64,000 nucleotides of DNA from Marinobacterium nitratireducens (lineage in GTDB: Bacteria; Pseudomonadota; Gammaproteobacteria; Pseudomonadales; Balneatricaceae): positions 124,001 to 188,000 of the forward strand of contig NZ_BMLT01000009.1 in NCBI RefSeq assembly GCF_014645375.1, given 5' to 3'. The stretch's first letter is position 1. Every line of letters begins with the position of its first letter. The notes beneath the pieces are model-generated. The model did not search any database. It was not told the DNA's origin and saw only the letters and a program-made list of their open reading frames with translations. Made by a program: the position numbers and the translations under genes. Shown in pieces: positions 1 to 8,119 of the stretch.

Positions 1-1148
1 CCTACGATGAGGACGTTATAGCGATTGTGCTCGTAGTCGACCTTGGCCAGCGTCTGGATGCCGGCGACCGCCACCACGCCGAACATGGCGATGCCGGCGC
101 CGCCAAGTGCCGCGCTGGGGACCGAGGCGATCATGGCGCCGGCTTTGGGCGTCAGCGCCACGGCGCACATCATCAGTCCGCTGACGGCAACGACCCAGCG
201 GCTGCGCACGCCGGTCAGGATCACCAGGCCGACGTTCTCCATGAACGCGATGAACGGGAAGGCCGCAAAACCGCCGGCGATGGTACTGGCCAGGCCGTTG
301 GCGCGCAGGCCGTTGATGACCTCTTTCTCCTCGACCTTCTTGCCGACGATATCGCCAATGGCCAGGAACAGGCCCATCGACTCCACCATCTGCACGATCA
401 TCACCACCGTCATGGTGGCGATCGGGATGATCGCGAAGGTTGGCAGACCGAAATGAAAGGGCATCGGGACCGTGACCCAGGGCGCCTGCTCGACCGGCGC
501 GAAGTCGCCCATGCCCAGCGACCAGGCCAGCACCGCGCCGACCAGCATGCCGATCAGCACCGAGAGGTTGCGCACCAGCGGGCTGCCGTAACGGTTGACC
601 AGCAGAATGGTCGCGAGGACGGAAATCGAGACGAAGAGAAAGACCGGGGCGCCAAAATTCTCGGCGCCGTGACCGCCGCCCACCCAAGTGTAGGCAACCG
701 GGAACAGCTGCAGTCCGATTACCGTGACGATGCAGCCGGTGACGACCGGCGGGAAGTATCGTCGCAATCGGCCGACGAAGGGCGCTGCCAGCATGGTAAT
801 GATGCCGGCGCCGATCACGGCGCCGCAGACGCCTGCGAACCCCACCTCGGGGTTGCTGCCGATGGCGATCACCGGGCCGACGCTGCTGAAGGCCACGCCC
901 TGCAGAATGGGCAGGCGAACACCGAACTTCCAAAAGCCGACGGTCTGCAGCAGGGTGGCGATGCCGGAACAGAACAGCGTGGTACTGATGAGCACCACCG
1001 TATCCTCTTGGGACATCTGCAAAGCCGAAGCGATGATCAGCGGCACCGCGATGGCGCCGATGTAGGACACCGCCATGTGCTGAAGCCCGAGCGTCAGCAT
1101 CTGGCGCAGCGGCAGCTTTTCATCGACGGGATGGACGTTTGAAGTCAT
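1..1148 (-). CDS. NCS2 nucleobase (xanthine/uric acid type) permease, partial
   Basis: Integral membrane symporter of the NCS2/NAT family, which imports purines or uracil with a cation. The reading frame opens at the ATG at 1148 behind a strong GAGGAG site and stays open to the window edge, so about 382 codons are present and the C-terminus is missing. The translation is a series of long hydrophobic helices and carries the family signature ENVGLVILTG near the end, which fits the purine (XanQ/UacT-like) branch better than UraA. It lies about 100 bases downstream of the CobW-like gene on the same strand and is the last gene of the run UbiD-UbiX-CobW-permease. Inference: it imports the substrate of this catabolic island, probably a purine-like or other N-heterocyclic compound. 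The exact substrate cannot be read from sequence. Confidence 0.88.
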   Translation of the reverse strand, partial: MTSNVHPVDEKLPLRQMLTLGLQHMAVSYIGAIAVPLIIASALQMSQEDTVVLISTTLFCSGIATLLQTVGFWKFGVRLPILQGVAFSSVGPVIAIGSNPEVGFAGVCGAVIGAGIITMLAAPFVGRLRRYFPPVVTGCIVTVIGLQLFPVAYTWVGGGHGAENFGAPVFLFVSISVLATILLVNRYGSPLVRNLSVLIGMLVGAVLAWSLGMGDFAPVEQAPWVTVPMPFHFGLPTFAIIPIATMTVVMIVQMVESMGLFLAIGDIVGKKVEEKEVINGLRANGLASTIAGGFAAFPFIAFMENVGLVILTGVRSRWVVAVSGLMMCAVALTPKAGAMIASVPSAALGGAGIAMFGVVAVAGIQTLAKVDYEHNRYNVLIV

Positions 1149-1250
1149 GGTCATTTCTCCTCTGTATCTTTTTGTCTTTAAAAAGAGGCTTCCCCGTTCG
1201 GATTGCCGGGTGCCGCCAGCCGGTATCGGCCGGCGGGCTCCCGGGCGACT

Positions 1251-2291
1251 TCAATCAACGAGGCAGGCTTGGAACTCCCGGTTGAGCCGGGCACGGTCTA
1301 GATCGCGGCCAATGAACACCACTTTGCTCGAGCGCGGATCCCGTCCCCAGGGCTGGGCGGCACGGAAGTCGATCAGGCTGTGCACGCCCTGGAGGATATA
1401 GCGTTGATCGCGGCCGCGGGCGGACAATACCCCCTTCATCCGGAACAGGGTATCCGCCTGCTCCAGACGCAGCGCCTCGATCCAGCGACTGAAGGCGTCG
1501 AGGTCGATATCGGCATCGACCGCGATGCCGACCGACGTCACGCTGGCATCGTGCTCGTGGGTGTAATCCTGATCGTGGTGAGCATGGCCGCGATGTTCGT
1601 TCTCGGCGCCGATCTCCAGCAGCTTCTGCGTCGCCTCGAAGGCGCCGAGACCGAGGATGCCGGCGAGGTCGATCTCGGCGTAGCTGGACGTGACCAGCTC
1701 GGCGGTGGCGTTGAGCCCGCGGATGCGTTCGCGCAGCGCCGCGATCGCCGGTTCATCCACCAGATCGACCTTATTGATGACGATACGGTCGGCGCAGACG
1801 ATCTGGTCGACGGCCTGGTTGTCGGCACCGTCGAGTTCGAGGTCCTCCAGGTGCTGGCCGATATGCTTGGCGTCCACCATGGTGACGATAGCGTCGAGCT
1901 CGACCTCCCTGGCGATGGGGTCGTCGATGAAGAAGGTCTGGGCGACGGGATAGGGATCCGCCATGCCGCTGGTTTCGACCAGGATGTGATCCAGGCGGTC
2001 CGGTCGCGCGACGAGTTCGCGCACCACGCGCACCAGGTCCTCGCGAACCTCGGCGGTACAGCAGACGCAGCCGTTGACCATTTCGTAGATCTCCTCGGAG
2101 TCGGACCTGAGCACCAGGTCGCCGTCGATGCCGACCTCGCCGAACTCGTTCTCGATCACCGCGATCTTGCGACCGTGGTTTTCGCGCAGGATGTAGTTGA
2201 GCAGGGTGGTCTTGCCGGCACCGAGAAAGCCGGTGAGCACGGTGACCGGGATCTTGTTGTTGGGACGCGGCGCGTCGAAGGTAGCGTTCAT
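1251..2291 (-). CDS. CobW/COG0523-family GTPase (putative zinc metallochaperone)
   Basis: 346-residue G3E-family P-loop GTPase. Walker A GFLGAGKTT is at residues 21-29, the family metal motif CVCC at 75-78, the nucleotide-specificity motif NKVD near 170, and a histidine-rich metal-binding loop (about 230-250, HRGHAHHDQDYTHEHD) lies ahead of the CobW C-terminal domain. These proteins insert or deliver metal, often zinc, to client enzymes. The start follows AGGAGG and overlaps the UbiX-like stop by four bases, so translation is coupled. The neighbouring amidohydrolases are metal enzymes of a zinc-using superfamily and are the obvious clients (inference). Other members of the family activate nitrile hydratase or handle cobalt, but no such enzyme is nearby. 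Confidence 0.9.
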   Translation of the reverse strand: MNATFDAPRPNNKIPVTVLTGFLGAGKTTLLNYILRENHGRKIAVIENEFGEVGIDGDLVLRSDSEEIYEMVNGCVCCTAEVREDLVRVVRELVARPDRLDHILVETSGMADPYPVAQTFFIDDPIAREVELDAIVTMVDAKHIGQHLEDLELDGADNQAVDQIVCADRIVINKVDLVDEPAIAALRERIRGLNATAELVTSSYAEIDLAGILGLGAFEATQKLLEIGAENEHRGHAHHDQDYTHEHDASVTSVGIAVDADIDLDAFSRWIEALRLEQADTLFRMKGVLSARGRDQRYILQGVHSLIDFRAAQPWGRDPRSSKVVFIGRDLDRARLNREFQACLVD

Positions 2292-2932
2292 GGTGCCTCC
2301 TGGATACAGGTTGGATAGTCTGGCTGCGCGCTGACCGTCGGCTCGCGCCAGCGCAGCGCTGTGCCGGCGTCGAGTCCGAAGAGGTCGAGCACACGGCCCA
2401 GGCTGTGATCGATCATCTGATCGAGGGTGTCGGGACGGGCGTAAAAGGCCGGAACCGGGGGGGCGATGATGCCGCCCATTTCGGTAACGGCGGTCATATT
2501 GCGCAGGTGCGCCAGTGTCAGCGGTGTCTCCCGGGTCATCAGTACCAGCGGGCGGCGCTCCTTCAGGGTGACGTCGGCGGCGCGGCTGATCAGTCCAGAC
2601 GAGACGCCGGTGGCGATCTCCGCGAGCGTGCGCATCGAGCAGGGTGCGACCACCATGCCCAGTGCCCGGAAGGAGCCGCTGGCAATGCCGGCCGCGATAT
2701 CGTCACAGCGGTGGGTGTGGCTCGCCAGCGCCTGGACGTCCGAGAGCTTGAAGTCGGTCTCCAGCGCCATGGTCAGCTGGGCGGCGCGGCTCATCACCAG
2801 GTGGGTTTCGACGTCGAGCTCCGCCAGCAGCTCCAGCAGCCGCTTGCCGTAGACGAAGCCCGATGCGCCGCTGATGGCGACGACCAGCCGCGGCCGCGCG
2901 TTGTCGGTCGTTGAGCGGTGAATGGCGTTCAT
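2288..2932 (-). CDS. UbiX/Pad1-like flavin prenyltransferase
   Basis: 214-residue flavoprotein of the UbiX family, which prenylates FMN to make the prFMN cofactor of UbiD decarboxylases. The N-terminal Rossmann-like FMN loop is VAISGASGFVYGKRLLELL, followed by the conserved APCSMRTLAEIATG segment and the RETPL and NM motifs of the prenyl-phosphate site. It overlaps both neighbours by four bases (UbiD upstream, CobW downstream). Such tight coupling to a UbiD gene is usual for a dedicated pair rather than the ubiquinone-pathway housekeeping copy. Length is normal. Confidence 0.92.
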   Translation of the reverse strand: MNAIHRSTTDNARPRLVVAISGASGFVYGKRLLELLAELDVETHLVMSRAAQLTMALETDFKLSDVQALASHTHRCDDIAAGIASGSFRALGMVVAPCSMRTLAEIATGVSSGLISRAADVTLKERRPLVLMTRETPLTLAHLRNMTAVTEMGGIIAPPVPAFYARPDTLDQMIDHSLGRVLDLFGLDAGTALRWREPTVSAQPDYPTCIQEAP

Positions 2933-4320
2933 GCTTCACTCCGTTGCTGCGACAGCAGTTCGAGCGCACGTGCCCGCGCCGCTTCGTCGATACGGGCGCG
3001 AATACCGTCGAACGACGAACCCCTGGTTGCGTCCAGCGCCATTCGGGAGGTGGTCCCGTCGACCGAGGACGAGGGGTCCAGCGGGCTGCCGGGCAGGCCA
3101 TCGACAATAAACTGGTCGCGGTGCGGCTGGAAATGGGTCGCCAGCGCCCAGAGCACCTGGCTGTCATCGGTGATATCGACGTCGCTGTCGACCGCGATCA
3201 CCGTTTTCAGGTAGGGGTCCCATCCCAGCAGCGCCAGCATGATCTGGCGGGCCTCGCCGTCGCGGCTCTGGTCAAGCGCCACGTAGCAGTGGAAGTGGGT
3301 GCCCGAATTCGGGTAATGCACCGCGCGGACGGACGGGAAGCGGGCCCTGAGCTTTTCGCTCATCTCCGCCTCGCGGGGCAGCCGCGCCAGTGTCAGGTGC
3401 TCGGCGTAGTTGCCGCCGACGATATCGACCAGCCAGGGGGCCCGGCGCCGCATGAGGCTGTCCAGCCGCAGCAGGTTGTTGGTGGAACGGTCCGACGAGT
3501 AACCGCTGAACTCGCCGAAGGGGCCTTCGTCGGCATAATCGGCGGCATCGATGGTGCCTTCGAGCACGAACTCGGCGGCGGCCGGCACGCCAATGCCGTG
3601 CACGGGTGTGCGCACCAGCTCAAGCGGTGCGCCGAACAGTCCGCCGGCCAGCGCGCGTTCGTCGCTGCCGTACGGCAGCCGCGCCGCCGCGGCGAGCATG
3701 AACAGCGGGTGAGCGCCAATCACCATCGCTACCGGCAGCGCCTGGCCACGTTCCCGCGTGGCCTGCAGCATGCGCCAGAGGTGGCCGCGCGAGTGCAGGC
3801 TGGTGGCCAGCGCCTGGCGGGCATGGCGCATGGAGCGGTGGTAGCTGAGATTGGCGACGCCGGTGACCGGGTCCTCGGCGACGATGACCGCGTTGGTGAT
3901 GTAGGGTCCACGGTCGCTGGCGAAGTGCCTGAGCATCGGCAGCCGCGCCAGGTCGAGGTCCTTGCCCCGGTAAACCTGGTCCAGCACCGGGCCGCTTTCG
4001 ACATGTCGGGGTGCGAGCGGCGCATTTGCGCGGGCCTGAAAGGTGTCGTGCAGCTTGGCAGGTGTGACACCGAACAGGCGGGCGATGCGCTCCCGGGAGG
4101 CGAAGACGTTGGACACCACCGGTACCCCGAGGTCGCCGACGCGGTCGCACATCAGCATGGGCTGGCGGCCCTGCGCCGCCAGCGCGTCGATCAGTGCGGT
4201 GATGTCCTGGTCCGCGGACAGCGGCGTCTCGACCGTCAGCACGTCATCCGGGTGCTGGCGCCGGTATTCGGTGGCGAAATCGTGGAAATCCTGGCTTTCG
4301 CCAAAAAGGGTATTGGCCAT
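2929..4320 (-). CDS. UbiD-family prFMN-dependent decarboxylase
   Basis: 463-residue UbiD-family enzyme, a reversible non-oxidative decarboxylase of (hetero)aromatic or alpha,beta-unsaturated acids that uses prenylated FMN. The catalytic pair sits in EGPFGEFSGY, which matches the conserved Glu-x4-Glu of the family, and the upstream arginine region SYHRSMRHARQ is present. The ATG at 4320 (MANTLFGESQ) was chosen over one 13 codons upstream because GGAG lies just before it. It overlaps the dedicated UbiX gene. UbiD relatives act on protocatechuate-type phenols, furandicarboxylate, pyrrole-2-carboxylate and indole-3-carboxylate; neighbours favour a heteroaromatic acid here, but the substrate is unknown. 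Confidence 0.92.
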   Translation of the reverse strand: MANTLFGESQDFHDFATEYRRQHPDDVLTVETPLSADQDITALIDALAAQGRQPMLMCDRVGDLGVPVVSNVFASRERIARLFGVTPAKLHDTFQARANAPLAPRHVESGPVLDQVYRGKDLDLARLPMLRHFASDRGPYITNAVIVAEDPVTGVANLSYHRSMRHARQALATSLHSRGHLWRMLQATRERGQALPVAMVIGAHPLFMLAAAARLPYGSDERALAGGLFGAPLELVRTPVHGIGVPAAAEFVLEGTIDAADYADEGPFGEFSGYSSDRSTNNLLRLDSLMRRRAPWLVDIVGGNYAEHLTLARLPREAEMSEKLRARFPSVRAVHYPNSGTHFHCYVALDQSRDGEARQIMLALLGWDPYLKTVIAVDSDVDITDDSQVLWALATHFQPHRDQFIVDGLPGSPLDPSSSVDGTTSRMALDATRGSSFDGIRARIDEAARARALELLSQQRSEA

Positions 4321-4380
4321 GATGGCTGCTCCGTTGTCGGCAGGCGCGCGGGCGGGCAAACCTCGCCTGCGCGCCTCGGA

Positions 4381-5289
4381 TCACTTCACGTAGGTCGCGG
4401 TGAGGCGCTTGTCCGCTTCGGCGAGGTCCTTCGGCGGCGCGGTCGGCTCGATGCCGACCAGCCGGGCAATGTTGTTGCCCAGGTAGTCCTCCAGGTGATC
4501 CTCGTCGATGCCAAGGCCCTGCGGCGGGTCGGAGCAGAGCACCTCGAGCTCGCGCAGCCACATACCCGGCTCGTTGGGCGGCGAGTCGGTGCCGAACACG
4601 ATCTTGTCGCGCGGCAGCTGCTTGGCGAATTCGACGATGCGCGACTGGAAGCACCAGCCGGACTCGCAGTAGACATTGGGCGTGTCCATGGCCATCCAGA
4701 ACGCCTCGAAGGAGTAGTTGCCGCCGGTCTGAATGCCAAAGTGGCCGATGATGAAGTTCACCATCGGGAACTCGCGGATGATCGGGTAGAACATGGTCGG
4801 GATGGTATAGGGGCCGTCACCGGTGTGAATCAGCACCACGATGTTGTACTTGGCGCACACCTTCATCGCCGGACGCAGCCAGTCCAACGCTCGGTCGGGC
4901 CGGTAGCCGTGCATGTTGGCGTGCAGCTTGAGCATCTTGAAGCCGTATTCCTTGATGTGGAATTCCAGCTCTTTGGCGCCGTTCTCCGGTCCCCAGCGGG
5001 GGTTGAAGGTGAAGTTGCCGATAAAGCGGTCCGGGTACGTCTGGCACAGTTCGGCGATATAGGACATGTAGTCGCGGATGCCCTCGCGGCCTCGGCGGTT
5101 GCCGTCGCGGTAGCCCGTATTGCCCGGCGGCGGCTGGATGAAGCCCATGTCAATGCGGCGCGGCTTGCCGTTGATCATGTAGGGGCCGTCCATCAGCTTG
5201 AGCATGCGCTCGCCGTTGAAAGGCGTGCCGGTATGGCGCCAGGCTTCGTCGACCAGGTTGGTGGGGTGCAGGTGGGTATCGATAATCAT
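4381..5289 (-). CDS. Amidohydrolase-2 family metal-dependent hydrolase/decarboxylase (paralogue A)
   Basis: 302-residue TIM-barrel protein of the amidohydrolase superfamily, ACMSD-related branch. The metal ligands expected for the fold are visible: DTHLH at residues 4-8, HTGDGP near 155, GHFG near 180 and the late aspartate in FGTDSPP near 240. Members hydrolyse lactones or amides or decarboxylate aromatic acids with zinc or manganese. It lies 60 bases upstream of the UbiD gene and 21 bases downstream of a close paralogue. A ring-opening or second decarboxylation step in the same pathway is plausible, but no specific reaction can be assigned. Confidence 0.88.
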   Translation of the reverse strand: MIIDTHLHPTNLVDEAWRHTGTPFNGERMLKLMDGPYMINGKPRRIDMGFIQPPPGNTGYRDGNRRGREGIRDYMSYIAELCQTYPDRFIGNFTFNPRWGPENGAKELEFHIKEYGFKMLKLHANMHGYRPDRALDWLRPAMKVCAKYNIVVLIHTGDGPYTIPTMFYPIIREFPMVNFIIGHFGIQTGGNYSFEAFWMAMDTPNVYCESGWCFQSRIVEFAKQLPRDKIVFGTDSPPNEPGMWLRELEVLCSDPPQGLGIDEDHLEDYLGNNIARLVGIEPTAPPKDLAEADKRLTATYVK

Positions 5290-5310
5290 CTGTCTGTCTC
5301 CGGGGGGGGC

Positions 5311-6225
5311 TCAGGCGGTGACCGGGCTCGCGAGTAGCGCCTCGGCCTCCTCGACGGTCTTGGGCGGCGCGGTCGGCTCCAGGCCGATCATCCGGGCGGT
5401 GTTGTTGCCGAGGTAGTCCTCGAGGGTGTCCTCGTCGAGGTCCAGGCCCTGGGGCGGCTCGTGGCACAGCACCTCCAGCAGTCGCAGCCACATGCCGGGT
5501 TCGTTCGGCGGGGTGTCGGTACCGAACAGGATCTTGTGCTTGGGCAGCACCTTGGCGAACTCGACGATGCGCGACTGCAGGCACCAGCCGGACTCGCAGT
5601 AGACGTTTGGCAGCTCCATCGCCCACTGCATGGGCTCGAAGACGTAGACGCCGCCGGTCTGGACGCCGAAGTGCGCCATGATGAAGTCGACCTGGGGGAA
5701 CTCCTTGATCATCGGCACCCACTCGGTCGGGATGCTGTAGGGGCCGTCGCCGGTGTGCAGCTTTACCGGAACCCCGAGTTCGGCGCATTTTTCAAACGCC
5801 GGCCGAACCCAGTCCAGCGCCCTGTCGGGACGGTAGGCGTGCATGTTCGCCTGCATCTGGACCATGCCGAAACCGTGTTCCTTGACGTAGCGCTCGATGG
5901 CCTCGACGCCGGCCTCGACGCCGCAGCGGGGGTTGTAGACGAAGCAGCCGATGAAGCGGTCGGGGTAGGTCTGCACCATCTTCAGCGTATAGGCCATGTA
6001 GGCGTCGATGGACTCCCGGCCGGAGAGTTCGCCGTCGGTCCAGGTATAGATGGTGTTGCCCTGGGGGGGCTGGATGAAGGCCTTGTCGATGCGGCGCGGC
6101 TTGCCGTTGATCATGTAGGGGCCGTCCATCATCTCCAGCAGGCGTTCGCCTGTGAAGGGGTCTCCGTCGTGTCGCCAGGCAAGGTCCACCAGATCGGTGG
6201 GGTAGCAACTGATATCGATGATCAT
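5311..6225 (-). CDS. Amidohydrolase-2 family paralogue B lacking the HxH metal motif
   Basis: 304-residue paralogue of the next gene, alike along its whole length, for example in DGPYMINGKPRRID, HTGDGPY, HFGVQTGG and FGTDTPPNEPGMWLR. The start at 6225 follows AGGAG. The N-terminal metal motif is not conserved: where paralogue A has DTHLHPT, this protein has DISCYPT, so both histidines of HxH are replaced by Ser and Tyr while the other candidate ligands remain. It is the first gene of the minus-strand catabolic operon. Tandem duplication with loss of one metal motif suggests a non-catalytic or altered partner, perhaps one half of a heteromer with paralogue A (inference). A pseudogene is unlikely because the frame and length are intact. 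Confidence 0.87.
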   Translation of the reverse strand: MIIDISCYPTDLVDLAWRHDGDPFTGERLLEMMDGPYMINGKPRRIDKAFIQPPQGNTIYTWTDGELSGRESIDAYMAYTLKMVQTYPDRFIGCFVYNPRCGVEAGVEAIERYVKEHGFGMVQMQANMHAYRPDRALDWVRPAFEKCAELGVPVKLHTGDGPYSIPTEWVPMIKEFPQVDFIMAHFGVQTGGVYVFEPMQWAMELPNVYCESGWCLQSRIVEFAKVLPKHKILFGTDTPPNEPGMWLRLLEVLCHEPPQGLDLDEDTLEDYLGNNTARMIGLEPTAPPKTVEEAEALLASPVTA

Positions 6226-6633
6226 GGATTCATCTCCTGATTGTGCGGGGAAGAGAACCTTCCGTGTCACAGCGGCGGAATCCCGATGGAGTCCCGGCCC
6301 TTGCCAGATGCACCCTTGCATCTGCCCCCGCCCGACTGCATCGCTCAATTGAACCCGCAGCTGCTTGGACCCCAGTATTGGCAAGCCTGGGAGCACCGTA
6401 CAATACAATTTACCGGCGTTTGCGATAGGTATTCGATATCGTTAAGGAGTTGAGGTCAATCGAAGCGGTTAAACCCTCATCTTTAAAAGATAAAAGTGTT
6501 CCTGAAAGGCGACTCTTGCAGGTGCCATTTATTCAGTCTGATATGCGATAAGGGATAAGAAATGCTCAATTTTTTTGGATTGCATCGGGTTTATTATGCG
6601 CCTTTATTATTGTTAGGTTAACTTTACTGTGTG
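6226..6633. promoter_or_regulatory. AT-rich 408-bp control region ahead of the amidohydrolase operon
   Basis: No credible gene is present. The region between the end of the LysR gene and the first amidohydrolase is clearly richer in A and T than its surroundings, above all from about 6400 to 6630. A CGATATCG palindrome at 6433-6440 lies in the repeat-like context CGATA...CGATATCG. This is the natural place for the promoter and LysR operator of the downstream minus-strand operon, but no -35/-10 pair or T-N11-A site could be fixed with confidence. Confidence 0.4.
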
Positions 6634-7533
6634 TCATTCAGCGTCCTCGTGGCAGTCGGCGACCAGGGTGCGAAGAGCGGCGACCACCGGCGCGACCTTC
6701 TCGTCCTGGCCCCGGGGCCAGACGGCATAGAGGTTGTAGTGTGCGCGGATCGCGGTATCGGTCAGGCGCACCAGGCGACCGGCGGCCAGGGCGTCATGGC
6801 ACAGCAGGCCTCGGGCCAGGGCAACCCCGAGGCCTGCCTCGGCGGCATCCAGTAGGTTCGCGACATTGTCGAAGACCATGGCGGTTTCCGGCTCCCGGGC
6901 CTCCTGACCGGCGGCTTCCAGCCAGGGAATCCAGGATCGGCGGCTGTAGCCCAGCAACGGCAGCTCCAGCAGCGCGACCGGCGTCAGCGGAGGTTCCAGC
7001 CCCAGCGAGGCGAGCAGCGACGGCGCCGCGACGGGCGTGACCCGGTCGCGACACAGCAGTGCCATATCGCAGTCGGCCCAGTCGCCGTAGCCGTACCTCA
7101 GCGACAGGTCGACCCGCTCCAACGACACCCGATCGGCGTGCAGGCTCGAGAGCAGCGTAACCTCGTGGTCCGAAAGCCTGTTCAGCAACTGCGGCAGCCG
7201 GGCGTTGAACCAGCGCGGCGCCAGCTCGCCGTCGACATCGAGGCTCAGTTTTCGCGCCACCGGGCGGTTGCGCACCGACGACAACGCACGGTCGACCTGA
7301 GCCAGGCCGTCCGGCAGGATCTGCGCGAAAAGCTGGCCTGCGTCCGTCAGCTGAACGCCGCCTCCCTCGCGCAGGAACAGCGGTTGACCGATGAACTCCT
7401 CCAGGGTGCGTATTTGCTGGCTGATGGCGCTGTGTGTCAGGTTCAGCTGACGGGCCGCGCGGGTGAAGCTGCCGGTACGCACCGCCTGCAGAAAGGCGTT
7501 CATGGACTGAATAGACGGGTAGCGTTTGTGCAT
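6634..7533 (-). CDS. LysR-family transcriptional regulator (GcvA-like)
   Basis: 299-residue LysR regulator. The N-terminal winged helix-turn-helix spans about residues 8-67 (AVRTGSFTRAARQLNLTHSA then QQIRTLEEFIGQPLF), followed by a linker helix and a periplasmic-binding-protein-like effector domain. The SMNAFLQAV opening and RLVRLTD/LYAVWPRG features recall the GcvA/AmpR subgroup. It is transcribed away from the molybdenum hydroxylase genes and toward the amidohydrolase-UbiD-UbiX operon, so it sits between the two sets of enzymes and could control both. Effector unknown. Confidence 0.9.
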   Translation of the reverse strand: MHKRYPSIQSMNAFLQAVRTGSFTRAARQLNLTHSAISQQIRTLEEFIGQPLFLREGGGVQLTDAGQLFAQILPDGLAQVDRALSSVRNRPVARKLSLDVDGELAPRWFNARLPQLLNRLSDHEVTLLSSLHADRVSLERVDLSLRYGYGDWADCDMALLCRDRVTPVAAPSLLASLGLEPPLTPVALLELPLLGYSRRSWIPWLEAAGQEAREPETAMVFDNVANLLDAAEAGLGVALARGLLCHDALAAGRLVRLTDTAIRAHYNLYAVWPRGQDEKVAPVVAALRTLVADCHEDAE

Positions 7534-7654
7534 CAGTGTAAGTTCCGCTTACAGGTTAGGTCAGAAATCATCGCTGGTAGAGGCTGAATTTCGCTTCCTA
7601 TAATCGCATCAACATCCGGGAGCGCCAAGACGCCGGTTTGGAGGAAGATTAAAA
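7534..7654. promoter_or_regulatory. Divergent promoter region between LysR and molybdenum hydroxylase genes
   Basis: A 121-bp intergenic segment separates the divergent LysR and 2Fe-2S subunit genes, a layout typical of LysR autoregulation with activation of the opposite gene. GAGGAAGA ahead of 7655 serves as ribosome binding site. An operator is expected here but was not individually resolved. Confidence 0.45.
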
Positions 7655-8119
7655 ATGATAAAAATCCAGGTTAACGGTCGTAATCACGAATTAAGTCAGG
7701 ACCTCGCCTCGACGCCATTATTATGGGTGCTGCGCGATAAACTTAAATTGAAGGGCACCAAGTTTGGGTGCGGAAAAGGCCTGTGCGGAGCCTGTACCGT
7801 TCATTTTAACGGTAATCCGACCCGTGCCTGCCAGTTACCCCTGTCCGCTGCGTCCGGTGGTCAGGTCAGGACGATAGAAGGCCTGTCGGAAAACGGTGAT
7901 CACCCGCTGCAGAAAGCCTGGATCGAGGAGGACGTGCCCCAGTGCGGATATTGCCAGCCCGGGCAGTTGATGTCCGCGGCCGCGCTGCTCGCCTCGGGCG
8001 CACCGGTCGATGACGCCTCCATCCGCGCTGCCATGTCCGGCAATATCTGTCGCTGCGGTACCTACGGGCGTATCGTCCGGGCGATCAAGCGTGCCGCTGA
8101 CGAAGGAGGCCGGGCCTGA
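7655..8119 (+). CDS. (2Fe-2S)-binding small subunit of molybdenum hydroxylase
   Basis: 154-residue electron-transfer subunit of the xanthine dehydrogenase / isoquinoline 1-oxidoreductase (IorA) type. The plant-ferredoxin-like cluster motif is [16 protein letters not shown] (about residues 39-54) and the second cluster ligands are CGYC (about 101-104) and CRCG (about 136-139). It overlaps the large subunit by one base (TGATG), so the pair is translationally coupled. It has no signal peptide, so it is expected to be exported as a folded complex with the Tat-tagged large subunit. The first seven codons are richer in A/T than the rest, which is common at efficient starts. Confidence 0.95.
   Translation: MIKIQVNGRNHELSQDLASTPLLWVLRDKLKLKGTKFGCGKGLCGACTVHFNGNPTRACQLPLSAASGGQVRTIEGLSENGDHPLQKAWIEEDVPQCGYCQPGQLMSAAALLASGAPVDDASIRAAMSGNICRCGTYGRIVRAIKRAADEGGRA

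Noticed and set aside
27-1142. Plus-strand frame of 371 codons at the window start
   Set aside because: Antisense to the NCS2 permease, whose translation shows clear membrane helices and the NCS2 signature.
2911-5337. Long plus-strand open frame of about 808 codons
   Set aside because: It is antisense to the UbiD and amidohydrolase genes, rich in Arg, Gly, Val and His with no domain character, and arises from high GC with third-position bias.
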